DNA from: Malaya genurostris
Lineage: Eukaryota; Arthropoda; Insecta; Diptera; Culicidae
DNA: 64,000 nucleotides
NCBI RefSeq assembly: GCF_030247185.1
Contig: NC_080571.1
Coordinates: forward strand, 230,967,666 to 231,031,665
Reading direction: 5' to 3'
Shown here: positions 45,334 through 55,073 of the stretch, piece after piece
Layout: each line of letters opens with the position of its first letter
Numbering within the stretch: the first letter of the stretch is position 1
Program-made: the position numbers and the translations under genes
Notes under the pieces: model-generated
Databases searched by the model: none
What the model saw: only the letters and a program-made list of their open reading frames with translations
Told to the model about the DNA's origin: nothing

Positions 45334-46347
45334 CAGAGTTCGGGTTTACATCTCATCCAAGTCAGTCGATAAAACAAAACCGCTTACGTTGGGGACAGAA
45401 GAAACCAAGTACAGTATTGTGTAGTGAACAATAGACCTCGAAAATGAGTGAACCAAACGAACAAAAGCTACCGCTGGTACGAAAGAATACAATTATTGTT
45501 GACTTCAGACAGTGCAAAATTCGACCTTCGATACGAGAACTTAAAGGTTTGCCTAAGGAGCAAATGCATCTTGACATTAAACGTGTGCATTTACTTCAAT
45601 GCAATAAGACCAATAATGTTGTTTATATCCAGTTCTATAAAGAGTTGAATGCAATTCAATTCGCTAAAGACAATAATAATGTGCACTATGTTGAGAATGG
45701 AAATATCAAGTACAACATTCCAGTATATATGGAAGATAGTGCTATAGAAGTGCGTGTGCATGATCTACCCTCATGCGTCCCCGATCCTTATATACCAAGA
45801 ATACCGTGCAAATCACTTGTTACCTATGACAATCAGATGACCACATGTCAATATTGCCAAAAATCTGTTCACTACAGTAGGCCATGTGATAAACCGGACA
45901 AGGAGACAACTACACCAAAGGACAACGGTGCTTCCTTCACATCATCCCCAAGCAACCCCAGTACACCTGTGACAGTCACCAACAACAGGGAAGTATCCCC
46001 TTCAACGAAACCATCCAACGTAACCCCTATAGAACAAAGTACACCAACTGCAGTTAACAGCTTACCATCCAACCAACCAGCAACTGCAAACAATGTACAA
46101 CAAGGCGCATCTACAGCAACTAGCAACGAAATCAACAACAATACCACGGCAATGGATGACGATACGATCCACGAACAAACTGCCCCTCAATCCTCGCAGG
46201 AGGAAAATGGAAGCTCCTCTCCCCCTAGAAAAGGGTGACAACGAGATCCAATACAAACAAAATTTTATCTAAAAACCCAGCTAAATCGGCCACGTAAAGC
46301 TTGTACGCAAATAGGCCTGAATGAAATATCTTTTAAATAAAAAAAAC
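45334..46347 (+). mobile_element. Half-LINE: ORF1-only retroposed element
   Basis: About 1014 bp lie between perfect 11-bp direct repeats. It starts CAGAGTTCGGGTTTACATC, has a 110-bp leader, one intact ORF, a 100-bp 3' UTR, an overlapping AATAAA signal and a short A-run. These are the features of a target-primed retroposition event with a complete 5' end. No reverse transcriptase or endonuclease is present, and there is no room for one, so the unit must have used the enzymes of a related autonomous LINE, as HAL1 elements do in mammals. Confidence 0.8.
45444..46238 (+). CDS. Gag-like ORF1 protein of a non-LTR element, 264 aa
   Basis: The intact frame starts MSEPNEQKLPLVRKN. The middle part (VDFRQCKIRPSIRELKGLPK, then KYNIPVYMEDSAIEVRVHDL, then SLVTYDNQMTTC) resembles the gag-like ORF1 of mosquito non-LTR elements. 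A single zinc knuckle, CQYCQKSVHYSRPC (CX2CX4HX4C), lies at about residues 138-151. The last 110 residues are low-complexity, rich in Ser, Thr, Asn, Pro and Gln, and end in an acidic then basic tail. The step from IPRIPCK to SLVTYD looks like a short in-frame loss relative to what I expect of the family; that is inference. The ATG at 45444 follows AAAA, and there is no nearby in-frame alternative. Likely role: binding element RNA. Confidence 0.82.
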   Translation: MSEPNEQKLPLVRKNTIIVDFRQCKIRPSIRELKGLPKEQMHLDIKRVHLLQCNKTNNVVYIQFYKELNAIQFAKDNNNVHYVENGNIKYNIPVYMEDSAIEVRVHDLPSCVPDPYIPRIPCKSLVTYDNQMTTCQYCQKSVHYSRPCDKPDKETTTPKDNGASFTSSPSNPSTPVTVTNNREVSPSTKPSNVTPIEQSTPTAVNSLPSNQPATANNVQQGASTATSNEINNNTTAMDDDTIHEQTAPQSSQEENGSSSPPRKG

Positions 46348-46358
46348 GGCTATTAGTT
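46348..46358. repeat. Target site duplication, right (GGCTATTAGTT)
   Basis: Identical to 45323-45333. Confidence 0.85.
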
Positions 46359-46699
46359 ACAATTTTTATTTTTATCTATACATTCACGACAGAAATGAAA
46401 GCGCATGAACATTTTACATTCAGAAAAAAGCCTCAAAGCCGTCATTAAAATCAAACATGTTTTTAGTGATTGCATTCAAAACCAACATGACACACACACA
46501 TTTTCAAGAAATATATTATCAAAATGGCAGTTTATTATTGCGGAATTTAAAAGTTTAAAAATTAAATCCAAGATTCATGCTGTAGTATTTATTTATGTTG
46601 CAAATGTGTTCCCAATTCTGCATGAATTCTTGAATATGAAAATAATGTTTGTATAGTTGGTACAGAGTACTATCATAACAACTCAAATTCACCGTGTCG

Positions 46700-47037
46700 C
46701 GTGTCGATGGTTACAATGGTTCACTTCCTTGAATTGAAGCTCGAATCCACCTCATCCACCATATTCACCAGATTTAGCCCCCCGTAACTATTTTCTGCCT
46801 ACAGATTTTAGAGAGAAACTTGCTGGAACAAGATTGGCATCGAATGATGCGAGCATCGCTGAGACTGAACCGATTTTGAGGCTAAGGAGAAATCGTGGTA
46901 TAAAAGTGCTATAAAAATGTTGGAACGTCATCGGAACAATTGCATTGTTTTTCAAAGAGAATACATTCATAGATAAAATCGAAATTTGAAAGAAATTTGT
47001 TTTCTTTGTCAGACTTGGGACTTTTTGATCACCGTGT
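46700..47037 (+). pseudogene. Mariner (irritans-like) transposase C-terminal fragment
   Basis: One frame gives PPHPPYSPDLAPRNYFLPTD then REKLAGTRLASNDASIAETE. After a frameshift, EAKEKSWYKSAIKMLERHRN and CIVFQREYIH follow. This is the end of a DD34D mariner transposase with the third catalytic region (YSPDLAP) intact. The sequence then runs to TTGGGACTTTTTGATCACCG near a TA, which looks like the right terminal repeat. The N-terminal two thirds are absent. Confidence 0.85.
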
Positions 47038-48349
47038 TACATTTAGATACGCCAAGTAAAATATCAAATCCATCATAACGGACGAACAAACCAGTATGAA
47101 TTTTTGAATCGAAATAAACAATTTAGTTCAAAGATAAAATTTCTTCCTGTCAGGCACCTAGCTCGATTTCGTTCAAGCGTACTTGGAATATTAAAAAGCC
47201 AACATTATCTTATTGCATCAATTAACTCTAAATCCAATACAATTACATTAAGAATAGGTCTGCAGTACTGATTGCTTTATGAATACATTAACAAAATTCT
47301 TAAGGCTAGGAAATTTTGATAAAGGTGGACCGAGACCTCTTTCATTGTATATAGCTGAGAGAGAGAGAGAGAGAGAGAGAAAGACGGAAAAAATCAGGAC
47401 ATTGTTCCCTGCCAAATTTTATTACCGAAGCAGCTTGATGAGGGTGTACCAGAAAAGAAGCAGTAGAAGAAGACGAAGACGATGATTCACGGAATGGTTG
47501 GTTGCCTGTCACCGCGGAAAGAGCGAATATTACATTTTGAATTAATTCACAATCAAACCGCACAGCCAGCGTGGGGATTTAATCACGATTTGTGAGTGAC
47601 TTGTGGTGAAGAAAAAAAATATAATAAGAGAATGGTGTGCAAAGAAAGATCATCCCATCAAATAGCAGGAGTCTGGGGTGTATCCTAAAAGCTTCAGCGG
47701 TATTTTGGTGGGCCGAAAGAGTTGGCACGTTTGGGATTTACCGTGCGAAAAACTTCGTCTGCTATTCGGTCAAACTTTGCAGTATGAAATTTAAAACTGA
47801 ACATTTCGCGCACACCCTAGAATGCTGGAAACCTTGGTCTTTCAGCATGAGCTGCCTTGGTTCACAATAGAAATTGATGTAAATCGAGTTCAGTCACCGG
47901 AACGACGAGGAAAATTATTTGTTAATAGAAAATGTGACAGCCGGCAGTGATTTCCTCGGTGCCTTCCCTTCCCCCGCTTCACGATAATTACAATGATGCC
48001 GGTGATAGCTGAGATTATAATGGTTGGCTCTGAGAAAACCGCGAAAAAATTTACATTCGAACCGGCTTCGATGGGTGTACGGTGCTGAATCCTGATTCAT
48101 TCGCTGATGATTGCTCTGAAGTTTACGGGCGTTTCATTTGACGTGAAGCAGAAAGTAATTAAGAACTGACATCATCACATCCGGACGGAAGTTTTGAAAA
48201 ATTTCGCACGCAGTTCAAGGAGGAAAATGACGCCGACCGTTATTGACTTTTGGGGAAAAAAATAGAGGTTTGTATGCAAGACATGACCGATCACGATTCT
48301 ATTAAAAATGAAATAATTCTAAGGTACCCATAATAAATACAAAAAAAAT
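47038..48349. other. No recognisable gene; GA microsatellite
   Basis: A (GA)n run lies at about 47357-47382. Short frames of 77 aa or less match nothing. The part from 47600 to 48200 has the look of single-copy sequence. Confidence 0.5.
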
Positions 48350-48629
48350 CCTTCTTAATCCACCTAGTGGTGTGATAATGCCTTTCTCTTCTTTCGTAAC
48401 AGTCTCATGAAAATATATTTCATACTTTTATTAAATAATTTCGGATACTAATTTTTACACAAATTCATTTAGATTGATTCAAGTAGTTCACAAAAGCATG
48501 CTTCAGTGTTTATGTCACACAGTCAGCATCATTTTTCCAAACTAGTGCTTGACATTTGCGTTGCCTATTTGTAATCAGTGATGCTAATCTAAAAAACCCT
48601 TCTTAATCCACTTAGTGGAATTTTCATAT

Positions 48630-48922
48630 ATCTTGAAAAATCACCATAGGGGGGAGTACATGAAATTTTCGAAATCGAAAAAAAATTTTTGATGCCAAAA
48701 GGCTTAGAATTGCATGAAACGTCGAGATTTAGTGTCATCTCGAAAAAAAAATTTTTTGAAAAAGTCGACATTTTGTCCCAGAAAGTTGATTTTTTCAAAA
48801 ATTTTTTTTTTTAGATGACACTAAATTTCGATGTTTTATGCAGTTTTAAGAGTTTTGGCATCAAAAAAAATTTTCGATTTTGGAAATTTCATGTACTCCC
48901 CCCTATGGTGCTTTTTCAAGAT
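48630..48922. repeat. Long hairpin, second copy
   Basis: The left TCTTGAAAAATCACCATAGG and the right TATGGTGCTTTTTCAAGA pair, as do the interior arms. This copy lacks about 20 bp near the centre compared with 30194-30506, and its left arm keeps CACCATAGG where the other has CACCAGG. Confidence 0.85.
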
Positions 48923-49086
48923 CGAAAATTGTCAAACCTTTACCACCGGGCAGCACCCCTTAAGCATGTCTGATTTAGGTCAAATTTTGCATGAAGGCTT
49001 TTGTCGAGGTGCTTAAACTTTTGAGCACTAGAACTTAACGAAAATAGAGGTGATCCCAAAATTTTGGCACCCTTATATATATAAGA

Positions 49087-49600
49087 GCGGTAAAAATCAA
49101 CGTGTTTTATCGGTTACGTCACTTATACAATCATATATCTGGAACCAAAAGTCACAACCATTTGATCTTCGAACTTGATCAATGGCACGACAGTAGCTTT
49201 CAAACGAGCCCAAGTTTGTTAAAATCGGTTCAGCCATCTCTGAGAAAATTAAGCGCGTTCAAATACAACGCTTTTTGTCGGTTACGTCACTTATACAATC
49301 ATATCTCCGGAACCAAAAGTCACAGTCATTTGATCTTCGAACTTGATCAATGGCCCGACAGTAGCTTTCAAACGAGCCCAAGTTTGTTAAAATCGGTTCA
49401 GCCATCTCTGAGCAAATTGAGCGCGTTCAAATACAACGCTTTTTGTCGGTTACGTCACTTATACAATCATATCTCCGGAACCAAAAGTCACAGCCATTTG
49501 ATCTTCGAACTTGATCAATGGCCCGACAGTAGCTTTCAAACGAGCCCAAGTTTGTTCAAATCGGTTCAGCCATCTCTGAGAAAATTGAGCGCGTTCAAAT
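49087..49600 (+). repeat. 168-bp tandem units, three copies
   Basis: GCGTTCAAATA occurs at 49255, 49423 and 49591, each exactly 168 bp apart. The 186-aa frame over it consists of near-identical 56-residue blocks and is accidental. Confidence 0.88.
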
Positions 49601-50308
49601 ATCTTCGAAAAGTGCACACACATACACACACACACAGACATTTTCCGATCTCGACGAACTGAGTCGAATGGTATATAACACTATGGGTCTCCGAGGCTCC
49701 GTTCGAAAGTCGGTTTTTCCAGCAATTCGAATACCTTTCTATAGAGAAAGGCAAAAATTACATTTTTGGAGAATGATAAACATGATAATTAGATTCTTTC
49801 AGAACAATTGATTCTACTCTATTTTGATTCCCTCAATAAATTTATACATTTGAAAATTTTTGGAAAATATCCTTTAAATGAAAGTCAATTATGATGATTT
49901 CAAAGTTACTTCAAAGATCAATTTAGGATACGAACAACGTCAAGATATAAATCTGGACAAATGAAACGATATTATATCATAATAATTTTCAAGACAGAGA
50001 ACGTACAAACTCAATAATTTTGTAAACAGCGATTAGGGAAGATTTAAATATTTTGATCGAAAAATGTGAATGTTAAAAATTTGAATAACCGTCAACCAAT
50101 AAACTCAGTAGTAGCTAGTAGTGTAATTTTAATGATCCTTCGTTAAAAAGCATCGATAATCTTCGGAAAGTGTCTGAAAATATAATGGCAGCAATACAAA
50201 GAAGAAAATGTGTGACACAGTCCGCCGAATATATTTTGTTACTTCAATTGATTTTCACTTTTGCATATTAAGGAATCAATGCATACGCAACCAAATTACT
50301 TAATATTG

Positions 50309-50331
50309 TTTTTTTTTTTTTTTTTTTTTTA
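50309..50331 (-). other. Poly(T): likely A tail of a minus-strand retroposon
   Basis: About 22 T in a row. Read on the minus strand, CCGGGGTAAAATAAATGATA, with an AATAAA signal, precedes the A-run. The body to the right (50332-about 50500 or more) is not recognised. Confidence 0.45.
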
Positions 50332-51283
50332 TATCATTTATTTTACCCCGGCTTTAACCATGTTGGGTTAATTTTGTTCATATTGTAACTTGATTTTATT
50401 ATTACATGAACGAACATTGTCATTGTTTCAACGCATGTAGTGATAAGAAACTTGTTGTTTTGATGTAAATGATAATTTAACTGAAACTGGCGGTAACCCG
50501 AGTTTAGTAAGGATTTAAGTGATACATGTAAAATCGCAGATCAGCTTGTCTTGAGTTTATCTCTAATACGGTTATTTTTATTGCATCTGATAATTCTATA
50601 TATGTGAGTCTGTGCAACTTATTTGTACTAAGTTCCGAATCTTTAGATGCGTTTTATTTCTGATGGGACAACAGTAAATCGATACTGCATAACGATTTTC
50701 ATTGCATTATTTTTGCTACACTTAGTCTGGATCCCTTCTATTAGATTCTTGGAAGCAAGATTAGACCAAAATATTATGCTTTATACTTCAATTAGGTTAC
50801 ACGATTATTGTTTGGTTTAATAATAGGGATTATGCTGAGAGATAGTTCTTTGTATTTAGACACATTTAATGAAAAATAATTATCTATGATTATCATCATA
50901 ACACAACTTTATACTGAATTTATTTGCGCACCACCGTGTTCTTCGTATGTAAATGGAGATTTCAGTATGCAAACTACCCGTTGACAAATTAAAAGATTTT
51001 TTAACTTTTTCGAATCAAGCTAAATGAGGAAAATTTATCAATCAATCACAGAGATCGCCGATAATTCTAAGTTGGCCTGCTAGTTACCGGAGAATCAAGA
51101 TAAGCCATGGGTAAACTAAAGCAGAAATGTATTCGGACATATATTTATAGATTCCCTTTTGTGCTATAGTTCATACTGTGCAAATCGGACGAGAGTTTGA
51201 CATCATTCACTGACACTGTCATTGGCTTGTGAAAACATAGGTCAATTCAATCCAATCTTTCAATGGTATGCAATTGAAATACT

Positions 51284-51470
51284 TAAATCACGTTACCGCA
51301 TAACTTTAAGTTAAATATTTCCGATTCGATTGGTAGTTAAATTATATAAATTCATCAACAAATGACTGAGTTCTAAGCGTTCAAAATTATGACAGAAAAA
51401 GGTTACGCGGTTATTTTTGCATTTTTTTAAATTGACACCCAAGCCTCGTACAGTGAAGAGTGAGCAAAAG
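51284..51470 (+). repeat. Dispersed repeat, copy 1
   Basis: Shares with 59920-60093 the blocks CAACAAATGACTGAGTT, CGTTCAAAATTATGAC and AAAAAGGTTACG(C/T)GG, then TTGACACCC, in the same order and sense. Confidence 0.75.
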
Positions 51471-53121
51471 CGACAATCCAACGAGCGAACGCATATACAA
51501 TCTAGTCATCACCTCACTGAACGAGCTACTTGTTTCATTCGCAGTCAAGCATCAACTGAAATCAAGAAATGATTTGCAGCCCATATTTATAGATTACTCT
51601 TCGAACTACGCAGAATGATGCGGTGTTTTTATGCATGACGCAAAGCCTCCTATGCTGAACAAGAAAATGGCGTCAATTTGGTCAGCGGGGATTGGTGGAT
51701 GAAAACATAGGTCAATTCTAACTATTTTTTCAATAGTATCCCGATCAACAAGGGAGGACAAAATTGTATCTAGGGTTGTTTAGTTTTTTCTATCTAAATT
51801 AGTCATAATCTTGGCCTCTTTAATAGTTAAAATAAGAAAAATTATAACTCAATCTAACCTAGGTGATAACAAAATTGTTACAAACCTTGTTATGTAAATA
51901 TCAATATTATATCTAAATTTGTTACAAATTTAGTACCACTTTACAGCTGTTATTACTTATTTTTTGAAGGAAAGGCCTCACCATGCAAATCTAAAAATAG
52001 ATTTCGCGAAGTAAGATGAAATTGCATAACTTTAAACGATTTGATAAGTCATAAAAAAAGTCATGCACAATTTAGCGGCTGGTTCCGAACCGGGAAGTTT
52101 TGAATTGCCAACATACGCTACGATTGCATCGGGGCATGAGAACCAACTGAGGTGGGAAGGATATATTGGCATCATATAATAACTAGTGTAAGTCCATATT
52201 GCTACAAAAATAATCTATCGCTCTTTACCTCATTCGTCGTTTCCTTCAAACCGGCAACTTTCAATAATAACATTCGAATCAGTTCTCTCGTTCAGTTGAA
52301 GGCGTTGGCGGCCATATTTGATTGAAATGGGCACTTATTTTCTCGGAGATGGTTGAATGGATTTTCGTAAATCTAGATTAGAATGAAAAATCGTTTGAAG
52401 AACACCGAAAAATCGAAGAAGATTATATAACATCGATTCGAATAGTTTTTATGATTGATGATCAACCAATCGCCTATGAGTCACATTAGTTTGCGATATC
52501 CGCAGCCAGAAGCCCCGCAAGTAATGTTCTAAAACCATAGAAATTGATCTTTCATTTCGGTTTGATTGTTTGATATGATACCTAGATTGACTCACAGAAA
52601 AATGATTCAACTGGAAAGTCTCATAATGCGGGTCGGTTGCTTTAAACTATACATTGCAAATTTCGAATTCCAGCTCATGGTTCCGGATTGGAAGTAATTA
52701 AAATTCTACGAAATCAGACTATTATAGATTTATCAGATATGGAGAGAATGAGCTTTTCTAATTCGAAGGTATATCATCTCAAGGTAGCTTTTCGTTGAAT
52801 CATTTCTGTCTGAGTCATGAATGTAAAAGTGTTCATGCAATGATATAGATGACAACGGGCAAAATGCGATATCTGCAATTTGTAGATCTTATTCATTGAT
52901 GACCTAGCCGACTCATTTCGATTTTATTGATTTTGTAACCAAAAATTGTGAAAGAATTGTTTATTTAGAACTACGTAATGAATCATCAGATCAACATAGT
53001 ATAAAGAACAGCAAGAACTAAAGATAAATCGAATTGTTCTAAGAATTTTTTTCTATTTCTAGTACATCTGGGTCCGGTAAAACTAAAGTCGCTATTTTTA
53101 ATCTGCAACTAAAATACATAT

Positions 53122-53134
53122 AAATCGAAAAAGT
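53122..53134. repeat. Target site duplication, left (AAATCGAAAAAGT)
   Basis: Thirteen bases repeated exactly at 59371-59383. Confidence 0.92.
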
Positions 53135-53731
53135 CATTGCCGTTTCAACCTTCCGAGCGAACAGACGTGATTTGGATTTACTGCGAAAGCATTGAAAACC
53201 AGTTGTGTGTGTGATAAAGTGGTCGGACGATATTGCGTGATAGACAATAGTGCTTTTTCCTCTGAGAGGTTTTTTTTCGCGTTATATAATAGAACAGTGC
53301 CTTATTGTGAGCGGTCGATCGAAACGGTACCGTTAGCCGGTTATTGTTCCGCCGATCAAGGCCAAGTGTGCGGATTATAAACAAGCGGCCATTGTTCCCT
53401 GTGTCGATTGTGATCGAACATTGAAGTGAAGTGATACCGTTAGTCCATACAAACTATAAACAGTTTATTTGTGCCTTTTCCTCGGTGAGGTTTTTTGCAC
53501 CTTCGCACCGAACCGTTAGCTGGTGCTTTGTGCTTTTCCTCGTAGAGGTTTTTTGGCATCAATTGAAGTGGCAATCGACCAAGAGCAGGTCTTGGCGACC
53601 GTTCCTTGCATTTGTACAACAAGCTAAGTATTGCCTTTTTCTTTATTCTTATTACTTATTACAGTTTATTGTTGCATCCCTCTTATAATTTACCACTTGC
53701 CTAAATATAACCTCGTGCTACAGTAAGCACA
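53135..53731 (+). promoter_or_regulatory. 5' UTR and likely internal promoter of the I-clade LINE
   Basis: LINEs of this type are transcribed from a promoter inside their own leader. The leader holds three copies of a TTTTCCTC-NNN-GAGGTTTTTT motif (about 53255, 53475 and 53534), each a 4-bp stem followed by a T-run, mixed with three ACCGTTAG(C/T) motifs (about 53328, 53436, 53513). The +1 region CATTGCC resembles an initiator. The regulatory role is inferred. Confidence 0.6.
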
Positions 53732-55073
53732 ATGAGTCCTCCCCCTCCAGACGAAGAAATGAAGACAGATCCTAATCCGCCTGTTGTTGACAGTAATAAA
53801 ACCCCCCGGATTAAGGAATATTCCGATGAACCCTCGCTATCGACCGGTCCATATGTGGTGTACTTCGGACCAAATCTAAAGATAAAGCATTGAATTTATT
53901 GACATTAAATAAGAACCTGACGTCACATTACCCGACTATCACACAAATAGTAAAAATGCGCTCCGACAAACTCAGGGTCTCGTTGACCAGCTTAAAGCAG
54001 GCTAATAAGATCGTTCGAAATGAGCTCTTTACGCGGGATTATCGCGTATATGTACCAGCCCGCGAAGTCGAAATAGACGGCGTGGTCACAGATGCAGGTT
54101 TGACTTGCGCAGATATTCTTGAGCACGGGGTTGGCGGTTTCAAAAACCCCTTACTCAAGAATCTGAAGATACTGGATTGCAAACGCTTGCATTCAGTATC
54201 GATCGCCGAGGATGGGTCAAAATCTTATCCTCAATCGAACTCGTATCGTGTGACCTTCGCTGGTTCGGCTTTGCCAAATTATGTCCTTCTGGACAGGGTT
54301 CGTCTACCCGTACGTCTCTTCGTACCGCGGGTTATGAACTGTACTAATTGCCAGCAATTAGGACACACAGCCTCCCATTGTGCGAATCGGCCCCGTTGTT
54401 CGAAGTGTGGAGAGCGTCATGCGGATGGCTCTTGCGGAAGAGCCATTGAAAAGTGTCTCTACTGCAGTGAGGGTCCGCATGATCTCTCAGCATGTCCCAC
54501 CTACAAATTGCGTGGAGATAAGCTAAAGCACTCTTTGAGGGAACGCTCCAAGCGCACATTTGCAGAAATGCTAAAGAGTGCTACACCACCAAGCCCATCT
54601 GCAAATCCCTATGCTTGCTTGTCAACAGACGAGTGCGATTCAGACGACCCTCTCGAAGGCACATCTTCGGCCATCCCTCGTAGCAACAGGAAAAGGAGAA
54701 ATATTTCCTCTCATAAGCTACCTAGTAAGGGTTCGAAGGTGGCCCTTGAGGGGCCTCCAAAAGTAACAGCTAATGGTAGTGTTAGTAAAACACCGAAGCT
54801 CCTGATCTAGAAAAACTGAGATCTGATAAGGAGTTTCCAACACTTCCTAAGACAAACAAAAACTCAATTGCCCCTAAAGATCAGTCAAAGAATCAACCAA
54901 ATGCTGGATTTATTAAATTCTCTGATATAGTGGACTGGATTTTTAAAACTTTCAATATCTCTGACCCCTTGAAAGGTATTTTGATGACCTTTGTACCCGT
55001 AGCTGAGACGTTTTTGAAACAGTTGACTGTAAAATGGCCCCTTCTTTCAGCGATTGTATCCTTCGATGGCTAA
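53732..55073 (+). pseudogene. I-clade LINE ORF1 (gag-like), two frameshifts
   Basis: The ATG at 53732 begins MSPPPPDEEMKTD. The frame reaches a stop at about 53894, but homologous sequence continues in a second frame from about 53866 (one base missing) to 54810. It continues in a third frame from about 54790-54808 to the TAA at 55071-55073. The middle frame holds VDTAGL-type gag sequence and three zinc knuckles: CTNCQQLGHTASHC, CSKCGERHADGSC and CLYCSEGPHDLSAC. The last part has a hydrophobic C-terminus (ILMTFVPVAETFLKQLTV). ORF1 binds the element RNA. Its stop overlaps the ORF2 start (ATGGCTAA). This copy cannot make full-length ORF1 protein. Confidence 0.9.

Larger units (their letters stand above)
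48350..49757. mobile_element. Sister copy of the 29.9-31.2 kb repeat
   Basis: It matches 29907-31185 from CTTAATCCACCTAGTGGTGT at the left to CCTTTCTATAGAGAAAGGCA at the right, in the same orientation. It differs mainly by having three 168-bp units instead of two and by small indels in the hairpin. A colinear match with sharp ends shows this is one mobile or segmental unit of about 1.3-1.4 kb. Confidence 0.82.
49758..53121. other. No recognisable gene; repeat fragments
   Basis: No frame of note. About 52330-52760 shows decayed ~160-bp units (TCTCGGAGATGGTTGAATGG). A T-run at 50309-50330 and a dispersed repeat at 51284-51470 are listed separately. The rest is A+T-rich. Confidence 0.5.

Noticed and set aside
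45444..46238. Host zinc-knuckle gene
   Set aside because: The 11-bp duplication, A-run and gag-like sequence fit a retroposed LINE ORF1 better than a host gene.
49102..49662. 186-aa frame with three 56-residue repeats, like a repeat protein
   Set aside because: The 168-bp unit is divisible by three and therefore keeps any open frame open; the same units in other copies are out of frame and decayed, and there is no start context or transcript evidence.
49087..49757. CRISPR-like regular repeats
   Set aside because: The repeats are 168 bp, directly adjacent without unique spacers, and lie in a eukaryotic mobile repeat.
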